DNA from: a virus
Strand: one strand, 5' to 3'
DNA: 48,105 nt
Virus record (IMG/VR): IMGVR_UViG_3300008459_000079
Coordinates: 1 to 48,105 of that record
Part shown: positions 18,061-26,573 of the stretch, one piece after another
Position numbering within the stretch: position 1 is the stretch's first letter
Layout: each line of letters opens with the position of its first letter
Translations under genes and position numbers: made by a program
Notes under the pieces: model-generated
Seen by the model: only the letters and a program-made list of their open reading frames with translations
Database searches by the model: none
Told to the model about the DNA's origin: nothing

Positions 18061-18555
18061 ATGGCAAAAACACCGTATTATAATCAAAAAGATTACTTAA
18101 TTGACCTTAGAATGTCAAAAGACTATATTGATGAAGATATGGGTTTATTTATATATTTATTCTCAATAAATATTACAGCATCTAAAAAAGATATCTATGG
18201 TGAAAGCTTACCAACAGAAAAAGAATTTGCTGACCCTGTTAAATTAAGTGCATTCGTTTCATTAAGTAAATCAGAAACATCTAAGTTAGGAAATAATATG
18301 CTTATTAATGAAACAATGGAATCAGTTAAATTTGGTATATTTTTAGATGAATTGGAAAAAACACAAGCAGACCCTAAAAAGGGGGATTTTCTTTTGTATG
18401 ATGATAATCAAACAAAAAGATTTTATGAAATAAATACAATAACTAATATACTCAGCAATAATCAAATGTATAATTATAATCCATTTTTTAAAGAGATTAG
18501 TGCAAGTTATGTTAGAGATTACAGATTACCTCAAAACCTTAAAAATTATGTATAG
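18061..18555 (+). CDS. Neck protein (T4 gp14-like, putative)
   Basis: A 164-residue protein whose ATG directly follows the previous stop codon. The segment DIYGESLPTEKEFADPVKLS, then the block with KGDFLLYDDNQTKRFYEIN, resembles neck proteins of the gp14 type, in which a YGxxLPxK motif precedes a strand with GD and then YEI. It is shorter than T4 gp14 (256 residues). It overlaps the 21-residue microprotein by 8 bases. Gene order after the gp13-like gene supports the call, but sequence alone leaves it uncertain. Confidence 0.5.
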   Translation: MAKTPYYNQKDYLIDLRMSKDYIDEDMGLFIYLFSINITASKKDIYGESLPTEKEFADPVKLSAFVSLSKSETSKLGNNMLINETMESVKFGIFLDELEKTQADPKKGDFLLYDDNQTKRFYEINTITNILSNNQMYNYNPFFKEISASYVRDYRLPQNLKNYV

Positions 18556-18613
18556 ATGTGGATGTCAAGGTACTAAAAAACCATCAGTAACCGTTAGAAG
18601 ACCTAGAAGATAA
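18548..18613 (+). CDS. 21-residue Cys-x-Cys microprotein
   Basis: This short frame encodes MYRCGCQGTKKPSVTVRRPR plus a final Arg. It begins with ATG 8 bases inside the end of the preceding gene and ends in a TAATG that shares its last A with the ATG of the next gene at 18613. That double overlap, in an intergenic stretch that would otherwise be 57 bases of unexplained sequence, argues strongly for translation. The product has a CGC pair near the N-terminus and a Lys/Arg-rich tail with two Pro. Metal binding, nucleic acid binding or a structural clip are all possible. It would be missed by usual length cut-offs. Confidence 0.65.
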   Translation: MYRCGCQGTKKPSVTVRRPRR

Positions 18614-18906
18614 TGTACGAATTATTTTTATCAATAGCAATTGGCTTTTGTTCAGCTCAATTGACTAGAGTATTAGATTTTTCTTTTAATGAAGGAAATA
18701 TATTAGATTGGTATTATATACTTTTATTAAAGTATGTTGAACCTATATCAAAAAAAGTAGCAAAACCTCTTGGTACTTGCATTAAATGCTTTTCCGTATG
18801 GGTTTGTTTTTTTATCTTTGGAGTATTTTGTTTATTTACAACACTCCCTTGGTTCTTTATATTTCTATCTCAAGGCATTAGTGCTTTTATAATCTATAGA
18901 GAGTAA
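18613..18906 (+). CDS. Small integral membrane protein
   Basis: The protein has 97 residues. Hydrophobic segments are visible at the N-terminus (LFLSIAIGFCSAQL), around residues 62-82 (WVCFFIFGVFCLFTTLPWFF) and at the C-terminus (IFLSQGISAFIIY). A central GTCIKCFSVWV resembles the CPxC-x-G/S-x-W motif of small phage and bacterial membrane proteins of the DUF1360 type, but this is a loose likeness. It starts in TAATG coupling with the microprotein and overlaps the convergent metallopeptidase gene by 13 bases. A holin-like or host-envelope role is conceivable and unproven. Confidence 0.6.
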   Translation: MYELFLSIAIGFCSAQLTRVLDFSFNEGNILDWYYILLLKYVEPISKKVAKPLGTCIKCFSVWVCFFIFGVFCLFTTLPWFFIFLSQGISAFIIYRE

Positions 18907-19292
18907 ATATCTCTAGCCTCATATTTCTTTACATACATCTTAACCAATCTACCTGCAATAGCATTGGCTGTATCTTCTATTACACCACCTATATCAGGTA
19001 TATTACCTGTAATTTTTCCTTGTAAATCTTGTTTCTGATGAACAAGTTCATGCGCCAATGTTCTAAGTACATCAGCAATTTGTCTTCCTTCAGCAATTGT
19101 ATAAACACATTTATCCGATGGATTATAACCTCCTGTTGTTATATCTAATTTATTTTTTCTTGTCAGTAAAAATACTCTTATATCATTAGTAATATCTAAT
19201 TCATCCCTACAAAATTTTAAAAACATTGTTAAATGTTTAAACTTAGCAGGATTTAAATTGTCTATTTTTTTTGAAAAAGAAACTTTAATCAT
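18894..19292 (-). CDS. Zincin-type metallopeptidase-like protein
   Basis: The protein has 132 residues. The sequence LRTLAHELVHQKQ places an HExxH zinc-binding motif at H81-E82-H85. A plausible third ligand, E106, lies 21 residues after H85 in GGVIEDTANAIAGRL, the spacing and helix context of gluzincin-like peptidases. No signal peptide is visible, so it would act in the cytoplasm or inside the particle. It lies just after the capsid gene terminator, with its own full-length ACTATTTATAATAAA motif touching the ATG. It may act in late gene expression or virion maturation, or on a host target. It overlaps the convergent membrane protein gene by 13 bases. Confidence 0.7.
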   Translation of the reverse strand: MIKVSFSKKIDNLNPAKFKHLTMFLKFCRDELDITNDIRVFLLTRKNKLDITTGGYNPSDKCVYTIAEGRQIADVLRTLAHELVHQKQDLQGKITGNIPDIGGVIEDTANAIAGRLVKMYVKKYEARDIYSL

Positions 19293-19299
19293 TTTATTA

Positions 19300-19306
19300 T
19301 AAATAG
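19300..19306 (-). promoter_or_regulatory. Candidate late promoter motif (CTATTTA) for metallopeptidase
   Basis: The minus strand reads ACTATTTATAATAAA directly followed by the ATG at 19292. CTATTTA ends only 7 bases upstream, the shortest spacing seen. A transcript from here would be nearly leaderless. Confidence 0.5.
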
Positions 19307-19315
19307 TAAATAAAA

Positions 19316-19339
19316 AAGGGGTAGAAAAATCTACCCCTT
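19316..19339 (-). terminator. Strong terminator after the capsid gene
   Basis: A perfect 10-base-pair stem (AAGGGGTAGA at 19316-19325, TCTACCCCTT at 19330-19339) has an AAAA loop. On the minus strand it is followed by TTTTTTATTT and lies 21 bases after the capsid stop codon. Confidence 0.88.
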
Positions 19340-19360
19340 AATTTTTTATTCTAATCTATA

Positions 19361-21118
19361 TTAGATAGTGTCTAACATAAATTCAGCAGGTGAAGCAGAT
19401 GGAAGACCATTTACTAACACTTTACCATAGAACCTGTTGTTAACGACTTTCTTCGCATAACGAGTCATGATACCCATTACAGGTTTGAAGTCAGCAGGGT
19501 TAATGGTTTTTGGCATAAGCATCAACGGAACGTATGGAGCGTAGATGTAACCTGCGTGGAAGATTGAATCTCCTTTGTGTCCAATAAGAACAACACCAGC
19601 AGGAGCATAAGCATCAACATATACTGTGTATCTGTTAGCAACTGAACCAACTTTCTCAATACCTAAAGAGAACTTAGTTTCTTCAGCAGAAGCATCAGAA
19701 GCATGGAAGTACTCAAGGTCATTAAGAACAGCAGCAACTTCAGGAGAACATACAACCCAGTTTGCACCACCACGAAGAGTGAATTTCATGATACGAGCAG
19801 AGATTTGATTAATCTTGGTAATCAACTCTTGGTTGTAATCCTTACGAGTGATTGCAATGTTGTTAGCAGCACTTTGGAATCTTCTATCATAGGCTGAGTA
19901 ATCCCAATATTCAACATGTGAAGCAGACTTACGAAGGTCACGAAGGATTTCACGGTCAATTTCACCTGATACAACTTCAGAAAGAAGTGCAGTTAATTCA
20001 GCCTCAACATCAATTGAGTGGAATGCGTTAACATCTTGCTGAAGTTCAGGAGTGAAGGTAGCACCTAACATTCTCTTTTCAACAGAAACGTCAATAAAGT
20101 CAAATGTGAAAGTTACTTGTGGAATTTCAGCATCTTCTTCTAAAGAAGAGTATTCTTTCCATGAAGCAGTAAGGTTAGCAGCAGTAAATGAAACAGTAGA
20201 CTTTAAACCTGTACCATTTGCAGCATAAGGATTATTTCCATATACAGTACCACCACTTAAAGGTGAATTAAGAATTAAGTCAACAAGAATGTAATCAGTT
20301 CCTTTAGCAACGATTTCTTTTGCATAAGCTTGCATTGGAAGTCTAAAAGGAATTGGGTCACCAGCTGCAATGATAGTAGAACCATCAGCCTGAGAAGTAA
20401 GTGCAGAAGATGCAGTAACTTTTAAGCTCATTAAAAATGATTCAGTATCAATGATTTGACCTGAAGGACCAGTTAATTTACCTTCGTTAGTAGTGCTAAA
20501 TCCTGAGATTCTAATTAAACATCTCTGAGAACCACTTGCACTACCAGGAACACCTGAAATAATTGCAGCAGCAGCAATAGACCTGTTGGTAATTCTACCT
20601 TTAGTTCTATCAAAAAGACCACCAACATCTTCAAAATCACTTCCTTGATTGTAGAAAGAATCATACAATGAAGTTTGCTGATATTGAGTACCAGCAACTT
20701 TTACACCGTTAACATAGTTAGCAGCAGCATTGCTATACACACCATCAAATGCTGTGTGAGCAGTAGTACCAACTCTTGTAGAAATTTTAGGGTTAATGAA
20801 ATACAAACGACCAATCGGCATGTTCATAGCCTGAACTGATACGATTTCGTTTGCAAGTAATTTTTGGAAAACACGTCTGATGATTGGAAACGCAACTGTT
20901 TCAAATGAACCTGAAGATGTAGCATCAGTTGATTCATTGATTAAGTAAGACGCTTGGTTCTCATACAATTGAGCAATGTTTTCTGCCATGTGACCTTCAA
21001 GGCCATCAAGCAAGCCGAACTGATTCCACTTTTCGGTAATCAATTCACGCTGTTCTCTAAGTTGTCTGTATTCTTGACCAACTTTTCCAGAGTTAAGGAT
21101 TTCGGTAATTCCGTACAT
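19361..21118 (-). CDS. Major capsid protein (T4 gp23-like)
   Basis: This 585-residue protein is the HK97-fold shell subunit. Clear gp23-family blocks are SFETVAFPIIRRVFQKLLAN, EIVSVQAMNMPIGRLYFINP, and near the C-terminus the stretch PLMLMPKTINPADFKPVMGI followed by MTRYAKKVVNNRFYGKV. The N-terminal 62 residues look like a cleavable delta-domain, because LINES at residues 59-63 fits the (L/I)-x-E cut site of the gp21 protease encoded in the same block. The gene has a richer codon mix (more GC) than its neighbours, as often seen for highly expressed capsid genes. A CTATTTA motif lies 27 bases upstream and a strong terminator follows. Confidence 0.96.
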   Translation of the reverse strand: MYGITEILNSGKVGQEYRQLREQRELITEKWNQFGLLDGLEGHMAENIAQLYENQASYLINESTDATSSGSFETVAFPIIRRVFQKLLANEIVSVQAMNMPIGRLYFINPKISTRVGTTAHTAFDGVYSNAAANYVNGVKVAGTQYQQTSLYDSFYNQGSDFEDVGGLFDRTKGRITNRSIAAAAIISGVPGSASGSQRCLIRISGFSTTNEGKLTGPSGQIIDTESFLMSLKVTASSALTSQADGSTIIAAGDPIPFRLPMQAYAKEIVAKGTDYILVDLILNSPLSGGTVYGNNPYAANGTGLKSTVSFTAANLTASWKEYSSLEEDAEIPQVTFTFDFIDVSVEKRMLGATFTPELQQDVNAFHSIDVEAELTALLSEVVSGEIDREILRDLRKSASHVEYWDYSAYDRRFQSAANNIAITRKDYNQELITKINQISARIMKFTLRGGANWVVCSPEVAAVLNDLEYFHASDASAEETKFSLGIEKVGSVANRYTVYVDAYAPAGVVLIGHKGDSIFHAGYIYAPYVPLMLMPKTINPADFKPVMGIMTRYAKKVVNNRFYGKVLVNGLPSASPAEFMLDTI

Positions 21119-21145
21119 AATTTTTTAATGTTTTTTAATTTAATT

Positions 21146-21152
21146 TAAATAG
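21146..21152 (-). promoter_or_regulatory. Candidate late promoter motif (CTATTTA) for capsid gene
   Basis: The minus strand reads TACTATTTAAATTAAA, with CTATTTA ending 27 bases before the capsid ATG, the longest leader among the set. Confidence 0.5.
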
Positions 21153-21170
21153 TAAGATTTTTTCTGTTTT

Positions 21171-23183
21171 TTATTTTTTCTTACCAAAATTATAGTTAAG
21201 TAATTGTTTAAACCTATTAGATTCATCACTTTCATTGATTAAATCCTTTTCTTTGACAAGTGCATTGTCAGTTCTATGAATTTTACCAACTTTATTTTGT
21301 ACTGATTCATTCAACATTGAACCATCTTTAACTGTTTGCCCTTTTGCAAACTCATTTGTTAGTGAAATATAGGTCTCTTTAATTTGTTCTTTTGTTTGTG
21401 CATTTGTAAAGCGATGAATAATTTGTAATTTTTCATTCTCTCTAAGAGGATGTTCAAGTAAAAACTTGTTTACAAATCCTGCTTTCAATGCACTAATTGT
21501 TACATCATAGACTTTATTCTCTAATGATTTAACTTTATTTGTAAAACCTTCATTTAAGGCTTTATTTTCTGCTTTAAGTTTTTTAACTTGCTCTTGTAAA
21601 GATTCAAATTCTTCATTTTCCATATCTTCTTCTGAAACAAGAGTAGGTTTTGAGCGTCTGTCAGGTCTTCCTTGAGCAGATTCATCAGCACCCATGTTTC
21701 TTGCTGATTTTTGGGTGCGACTATTAATAGCACTACTTTCTTCTAATTCATCTTCTTCTTTCATTGAATGTAACATTTCTTCAATTTCAGCTTCAGTTAA
21801 ATTAGAATAATCTTCTTCCATTGGATAATCTTCTCTAGGGTCAACATCAATTTTCATTCCATCTTTATTTTTATTCATAAAAGTCATTGATTCACCATCA
21901 CCTTCTTCTTGAAGCATTTCATTCATTTCTTCAAGTTCTTCCATTGTCATTTCTTCAAACATTTCTTCAAGTTCAGATACAGATTTTTTTGGTTGCATTC
22001 TATCCATACCACTTACTTCTTCAACATCGTGCATTGTTTCTTCAGCACCCATTTCAGCAAGCATTTCATTGATTTGCTCATCGGTTAATTCCATTTCATT
22101 CATGTTCCAATTTTCATCATGCATTTCAACTTCATACATAATATCTTCATCTTGTGAGCCAAACATTTCTTCTTCTGAAGATGGATAATTTTTGATTACA
22201 GTATCACGACCCATTTTTTCATAAGAATAACGACTACCATCAGGAGCATTTCTTACAGAAGGTTTTTCAGAATCCATAGAAGGATTACCTCCACGTCTAT
22301 ATGAAATTTCATGACTCATTGGAGTTTCTTCATATTCTTCATCATATAAATCTTCATCCATCATTGAATGAAAACCTTCTTCATATGTATCATCTTCTTC
22401 CATATATTCATTTTCTTTAATGATGAAAGAATCATTATCACCCATATTATAATATGCTTCAACTAATTTATTAAAGCTTACATCTCTTAAATCTTTTAAA
22501 ACTTGTTTTTTTGTATTTCTCATTTTAGTATTATTTCTTTTAAAATTTTCATTTATTTTTTGAAAGCTTTCTTCTTCTTCCCCTTCTTCCTCATCACTTG
22601 GTTCAGCTAAGACTTTATCATCAACATTGACATCAGAAAATTCATCATCATTTGATTCTTCATCACCAAATTCAATATCTTCTTCATCATCTGAATCATC
22701 CATTTCTTCTTCATCAGAATCCATTTCTTCATCATCTGAATCATCCATTTCTTCTTCATCATCTGAATCTGCTTGAACTAATTTAAAACCATGTTCTTCT
22801 GCTGCTTTTCTTAAATCATCTAAAGACATTTCTTCTTCAGAATCTTCCATATTTTCTTCATCATCTGATTCTTCATCAGAGTCAACACCTTCTAAATCAT
22901 TAAGTTCACTTAAAATTTCATTAAGTGAAACTGATTCCTCAATAGATTCTTCCTTTTTTTCTTCTCCCTCTTTTTCTTTGGATTCTTCTTCTTTTTCTTT
23001 AGACTCTTCTACTTCTTCAACATCTTCACCTGCAATTATCTTTTCAAATAATGCAGCAGATTTTTTTTCAAGTAAATCAGCACTTTCATTAATCAGTTGT
23101 TCTTTGGCAAGTTCCAAAGATTCATTCTTGATATTTTCTAGTTCTTGCAAACTATCTTGTAATAAAGACTTTTTATTATTCAT
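21171..23183 (-). CDS. Prohead core scaffold protein (T4 gp22-like), highly acidic
   Basis: The protein has 670 residues. It is dominated by Asp/Glu/Ser blocks from about residue 50 to 520, including repeats of the DDSDDEE type near 22680-22770, and flanked by helical ends. The C-terminal 140 residues form a coiled-coil-like domain. Position between the prohead protease and the capsid gene is that of T4 gene 22, and acidic composition fits an internal scaffold degraded during maturation. It is far longer than T4 gp22 (269 residues). Several (L/I)NE-S sites occur: residue 33 (LINES) and two near the C-terminus (MLNES, LINES). A CTAATTA motif lies 20 bases upstream. Confidence 0.8.
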   Translation of the reverse strand: MNNKKSLLQDSLQELENIKNESLELAKEQLINESADLLEKKSAALFEKIIAGEDVEEVEESKEKEEESKEKEGEEKKEESIEESVSLNEILSELNDLEGVDSDEESDDEENMEDSEEEMSLDDLRKAAEEHGFKLVQADSDDEEEMDDSDDEEMDSDEEEMDDSDDEEDIEFGDEESNDDEFSDVNVDDKVLAEPSDEEEGEEEESFQKINENFKRNNTKMRNTKKQVLKDLRDVSFNKLVEAYYNMGDNDSFIIKENEYMEEDDTYEEGFHSMMDEDLYDEEYEETPMSHEISYRRGGNPSMDSEKPSVRNAPDGSRYSYEKMGRDTVIKNYPSSEEEMFGSQDEDIMYEVEMHDENWNMNEMELTDEQINEMLAEMGAEETMHDVEEVSGMDRMQPKKSVSELEEMFEEMTMEELEEMNEMLQEEGDGESMTFMNKNKDGMKIDVDPREDYPMEEDYSNLTEAEIEEMLHSMKEEDELEESSAINSRTQKSARNMGADESAQGRPDRRSKPTLVSEEDMENEEFESLQEQVKKLKAENKALNEGFTNKVKSLENKVYDVTISALKAGFVNKFLLEHPLRENEKLQIIHRFTNAQTKEQIKETYISLTNEFAKGQTVKDGSMLNESVQNKVGKIHRTDNALVKEKDLINESDESNRFKQLLNYNFGKKK

Positions 23184-23203
23184 TTTATTTTATTATCTAT
23201 ATT

Positions 23204-23210
23204 TAATTAG
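23204..23210 (-). promoter_or_regulatory. Candidate late promoter motif (CTAATTA) for scaffold
   Basis: The minus strand reads TACTAATTAAATATAG, ending 20 bases before the scaffold ATG at 23183. Confidence 0.45.
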
Positions 23211-23218
23211 TAAAAAAA

Positions 23219-23920
23219 TTAATTCCCAATTATTTTTCTTATAGAATCATCATATTTTTTTACATTATTGTTTTGTATTACTACTGATTCTTGCAATGAT
23301 TGGTCTTTTGTTTCCAAAAATAGATAAGCGTTAGGTGTAGATGGTGTAGCAACTAAGTCAAAACAAATAAGTTCAAAATCATCTTGAACAATATTTTTTC
23401 CACCTACTTTTTTAACACTACCTAATCCTCTTGAAGAGATACCAAGTTTAAGATTTCTTTGTAAGTATAATGCAATTTTATCGCCAATACACCAACCATG
23501 ACCATCTCTCATGAATGAATCGCTAACGATAATATCAAGAGTTCCATATACTGCGTTACCTGACCACCATGTTTTGGCAATTCTGTGTGAAATGTTTTGT
23601 AAAGAAATTGTAACTGATTCAGGATGGTCTGCTTCATTAAGTGCTGCATAATCATTAATAAGTTTTTGATATTCGTCTATTTGCTTTGCTAATATTTCTC
23701 TTGGATAAACTCTTCCGTTACGATTTAAAACATCAGCTTCCTGAAGTTTACAATCAATATAGAAATGACCATCAAAATCATTTCTTCTAAATTTTGAATT
23801 TAAATCTTCAAATATTTTTTTATTATTTGTGGTTAAATCATTTGAAATAAGACCTGCATCAGTTTCTACTAATAAACCATATCCTTCTTGTCCTTCTTTT
23901 AGTAGTTGTACTTCTTTCAT
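23219..23920 (-). CDS. Prohead core protein protease (T4 gp21-like)
   Basis: This 233-residue serine protease degrades the scaffold and trims capsid proteins during head maturation. Family landmarks are LNRNGRVYPREIL (residues 65-77), the catalytic His in NEADHPES (H99), the catalytic Ser in LGISSRGLGSV (S162 or S163), and the strand FELICFDLVATPSTPNAYL (182-200). Two candidate self-cleavage sites fit the (L/I)-x-E rule: LNE at 94-96, although it sits against the active site, and LQES in the C-terminal tail. It starts one base from the end of the preceding core gene and lies upstream of scaffold and capsid, the T4 21-22-23 order. Confidence 0.93.
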   Translation of the reverse strand: MKEVQLLKEGQEGYGLLVETDAGLISNDLTTNNKKIFEDLNSKFRRNDFDGHFYIDCKLQEADVLNRNGRVYPREILAKQIDEYQKLINDYAALNEADHPESVTISLQNISHRIAKTWWSGNAVYGTLDIIVSDSFMRDGHGWCIGDKIALYLQRNLKLGISSRGLGSVKKVGGKNIVQDDFELICFDLVATPSTPNAYLFLETKDQSLQESVVIQNNNVKKYDDSIRKIIGN

Positions 23921-24684
23921 TATTTGTTTGAGTTTAGATTTTTAATCTCAAAAAGTTTGGACAAATTATCAATTGCACTTTCAGATTCATATTCTAGTGT
24001 ATCAATAAAATCAAATGTTTCTGTTAATACTTCTGAACTGATATTATCTTTTTCATTCAAAAGAAAATTCTTTGTTGATTTCTTATAACTTTCAAATACA
24101 GTTTTTTTCTTTTTTTCATCACCTTTAATAAAGGTTGAGATAACTTCCACTTCATCAGGCTGAAGATTTGAAAATCTTTCTTCTAATTTCTTTTTAGCTA
24201 GATGAAAAATATGACTAACTTTAAACCCTTTATCAGTTTTTTCTAATTTTGCATCTTCTTTTTTAGTTAATGATTCAATTAAGAAATTTACTGATTCGTG
24301 TAATTTATTAACATTAGTTATTTTTTTATAAACGCTTTCATTAATAACATTTTCAATGTTCTGATTAAGTGTAATTTTATCTTCAGATAATTCTATTTCT
24401 TTTAAATCAAACTTTTGAAGTTTTTTATTTTCTTTTAGTAATTCGGTTTTGTCAATTTTTGATAAAGCTGAGATATTAGCCTCAATGAATCTTAATGATT
24501 CATTATATTCAAGATTATGTTTTTTTAGATTCTCATAAATCGTATATTCTAACATTAGAATTGGAGATGATTTAATTGTTTTTAAAAACTCTTCATATAG
24601 TTTTTTATACTTGCTAGTATTTTCAATTAAATCTTGAGAATATGCTTTATTTAATTTTGACTTGACATTACCAAAATTTACCAT
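23920..24684 (-). CDS. Prohead core-associated protein, unknown family
   Basis: The protein has 254 residues, is Lys/Glu-rich and almost entirely helical, with no catalytic motif. It sits between portal and protease, where T4 carries the small core genes 67 and 68. It contains a probable protease site VINES (residues 113-117) plus other xxE sites such as LLNE, which fits a prohead core component processed by the neighbouring protease. The stop codon abuts the protease start by one shared base. A CTATTTA motif ends 18 bases upstream. Similarity to gp67 or gp68 cannot be claimed from sequence, so the role rests on context. Confidence 0.6.
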   Translation of the reverse strand: MVNFGNVKSKLNKAYSQDLIENTSKYKKLYEEFLKTIKSSPILMLEYTIYENLKKHNLEYNESLRFIEANISALSKIDKTELLKENKKLQKFDLKEIELSEDKITLNQNIENVINESVYKKITNVNKLHESVNFLIESLTKKEDAKLEKTDKGFKVSHIFHLAKKKLEERFSNLQPDEVEVISTFIKGDEKKKKTVFESYKKSTKNFLLNEKDNISSEVLTETFDFIDTLEYESESAIDNLSKLFEIKNLNSNK

Positions 24685-24702
24685 TTTTTTTAGTGTTTAA
24701 TA

Positions 24703-24709
24703 TAAATAG
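24703..24709 (-). promoter_or_regulatory. Candidate late promoter motif (CTATTTA) for core protein and protease
   Basis: The minus strand reads TACTATTTATATTAAAC, ending 18 bases before the ATG at 24684. It would serve the core protein and the coupled protease. Confidence 0.55.
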
Positions 24710-24718
24710 TATAAATTA

Positions 24719-26533
24719 TTATTCTTTTATTAATCTATCTAATTCCGCAGTCTTTTTAAATATTTCTTCACTTAAAAAACCAGCACCACCTGTAGCACCA
24801 CCACCACCTGCTTCAGCACCACCCATTGGAGGTGTACCACCGCCCATATCAGCACCGCCACCCATAGGAGGTGCGCCACCTCCCATATCAGCACCACCTA
24901 ATCCACCACCAAGACTATTATCTAATTGTTGTTGTTCTGTATTAGCTTGTTGCCCTTGTGCATCGGCAACACTAAATCCTGCATTTTTATACTTAATCAT
25001 TTTATCCATTAATCCTGATGATTTAAGTAACATACCAGAACTCTTAACTTCTTCACCAATCTTAGATTCAAGCATTTGTTCTTGAAGGTCATTAATAATA
25101 TCTTCTTCAGACATATGGAAAAATTTCTTTTTACCCATAAGTTCTGACATTGGTTTTAATCCTGTATTTTGATTTGGTGTTGTAGCAGCTTGATATACTT
25201 CTAATTTTGTTTTCCAAATTTCAAGTTGTAATAAGTCAGATGCTGTTGATGGGTTATTAAGAGATAATTTAAAATCATCAATATATGATTCATAATCACC
25301 ACCAAGCAATCCCAAATGTATAATAGCAATCTTATTAAGTTCACCAAGTAATGCTTGTTGAATACGATTTACTTTTCTTGCAAAACGAATATCAAGCATT
25401 GATAAATTTTTACCTCCACCTTCACCTGTTGAATCAGATGAAAAACCAAGCAATGTTTTATGAATACCTAAACCTGTAAATAAATTATCACGAAGATAAT
25501 TAATATCAGATATTGCCTCAAGATTAGATGCACCTGGAAGTGTATCAACAAAATTACCCGATGTATTACCTCTGTCAGCAATGAAGATATCTTCATCCAT
25601 TGAAGCAATATTATATTTAAAGTTAATATCACCTGTCTTAGGGTCAACTAATTTCTTTTTCTTTACATTGTTAGCGAATGCTTCAAGAATTTGTGGAACA
25701 TCTTCAGGTGGAACATTACCAACAGGAACTTTATAAATTCTTCTTTCTGCTGCTCTTGTGATACGATACACCATCATAGCATCTTCCATCATAAAAAGTT
25801 GCTTATATGTTCTTCTTACTTTTTCATATACACTACAACCATATGGAAGTCTATCACCTGTACCCAATAATCTAAAGTGTGCAACTTGATAATCTAAATA
25901 TTCTTCTTCACCACCAGAATTTGGGTCTTTGTATTTAAAGAATGCTCTAAATCTATTTTTAGCATCATACTTTTCATTTCTTTCAACAAATTGTGATGCA
26001 AGTTGTCTAAAATCCACAATACCATTTTCTTTTGATAATTCTAAAAAAATAAAATTATCCCCATATTGGCACATATTTCTACACCAATAAAATATATTTG
26101 TATTGATATCCATAACTTTATAAAAGAATCTTTCAAGTTCTTTTTTAACTTTATCAGATGAACAATAAATATTTAAAATTTGTCCTGTATCACTTTTAGT
26201 TGTTGTTGCTTCTTCAGATAATAAATCTAATGCTGCACCTAAAATTGGATACCCATCCATTGATAAATAATCATAGTAGAGCATCATTCTACTAGATTCA
26301 TACATCAATTTACGTTGGTCGTTACCCTTATCAATTTTGGTGCTTTGAGTTCTATAAAACTTTATCGCACCATCTTCCACAGCTTTTTTTGTAGCTTCTT
26401 CTTGAGAAGCAGCAGTAATAAATTCTTTTTGAACAGGTGCTTCATATCTACCTTGTGTGCTATCCAAAGCATCAGTTGCTCTTCTAAAGAAAGTATTAAT
26501 GTTTGAAAATAAGCCTTTATTATCTTCTGCCAT
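24719..26533 (-). CDS. Portal protein (T4 gp20-like)
   Basis: This 604-residue protein forms the dodecameric vertex ring through which DNA is packaged. Typical gp20 blocks are RKLMYESSRMMLYYDYLSMD followed by GYPILGAALDLLSEEA, then YWCRNMCQYGDNFIFLEL, then QLFMMEDAMMVYRITRAAER with RRIYKVPVGNVPP, and DINYLRDNLFTGLGIHKTLL. The C-terminal 80 residues are unusual: a Gly/Pro/Ala/Met-rich run with GGGADMGGG and APPMGGG repeats (DNA about 24780-24920), ending in a short helix with an LSE site. This tail is probably disordered and perhaps trimmed. Terminase lies just upstream in the same direction. Confidence 0.94.
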   Translation of the reverse strand: MAEDNKGLFSNINTFFRRATDALDSTQGRYEAPVQKEFITAASQEEATKKAVEDGAIKFYRTQSTKIDKGNDQRKLMYESSRMMLYYDYLSMDGYPILGAALDLLSEEATTTKSDTGQILNIYCSSDKVKKELERFFYKVMDINTNIFYWCRNMCQYGDNFIFLELSKENGIVDFRQLASQFVERNEKYDAKNRFRAFFKYKDPNSGGEEEYLDYQVAHFRLLGTGDRLPYGCSVYEKVRRTYKQLFMMEDAMMVYRITRAAERRIYKVPVGNVPPEDVPQILEAFANNVKKKKLVDPKTGDINFKYNIASMDEDIFIADRGNTSGNFVDTLPGASNLEAISDINYLRDNLFTGLGIHKTLLGFSSDSTGEGGGKNLSMLDIRFARKVNRIQQALLGELNKIAIIHLGLLGGDYESYIDDFKLSLNNPSTASDLLQLEIWKTKLEVYQAATTPNQNTGLKPMSELMGKKKFFHMSEEDIINDLQEQMLESKIGEEVKSSGMLLKSSGLMDKMIKYKNAGFSVADAQGQQANTEQQQLDNSLGGGLGGADMGGGAPPMGGGADMGGGTPPMGGAEAGGGGATGGAGFLSEEIFKKTAELDRLIKE

Positions 26534-26555
26534 AATTAATAAAATACGTTTTTCT

Positions 26556-26562
26556 TAAATAG
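26556..26562 (-). promoter_or_regulatory. Candidate late promoter motif (CTATTTA) for portal
   Basis: The minus strand reads ATCTATTTAAGAAAAACG, with the motif ending 22 bases before the portal ATG at 26533. Confidence 0.45.
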
Positions 26563-26573
26563 ATATAAATATT

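Noticed and set aside
18897-18915. Hairpin TAGAGA...TCTCTA at a convergent junction as a terminator
   Set aside because: The stem is short and AT-rich and no T-run follows on either strand.
22670-22780. Regular short repeats resembling a CRISPR array
   Set aside because: They are in-frame codons for Asp/Glu/Ser runs in the scaffold gene, with no unique spacers of constant length.
24693-25085. Plus-strand Pro-rich frame opposite the portal gene
   Set aside because: It mirrors the Gly-rich tail of the portal on the other strand and has no promoter or start signals of its own.
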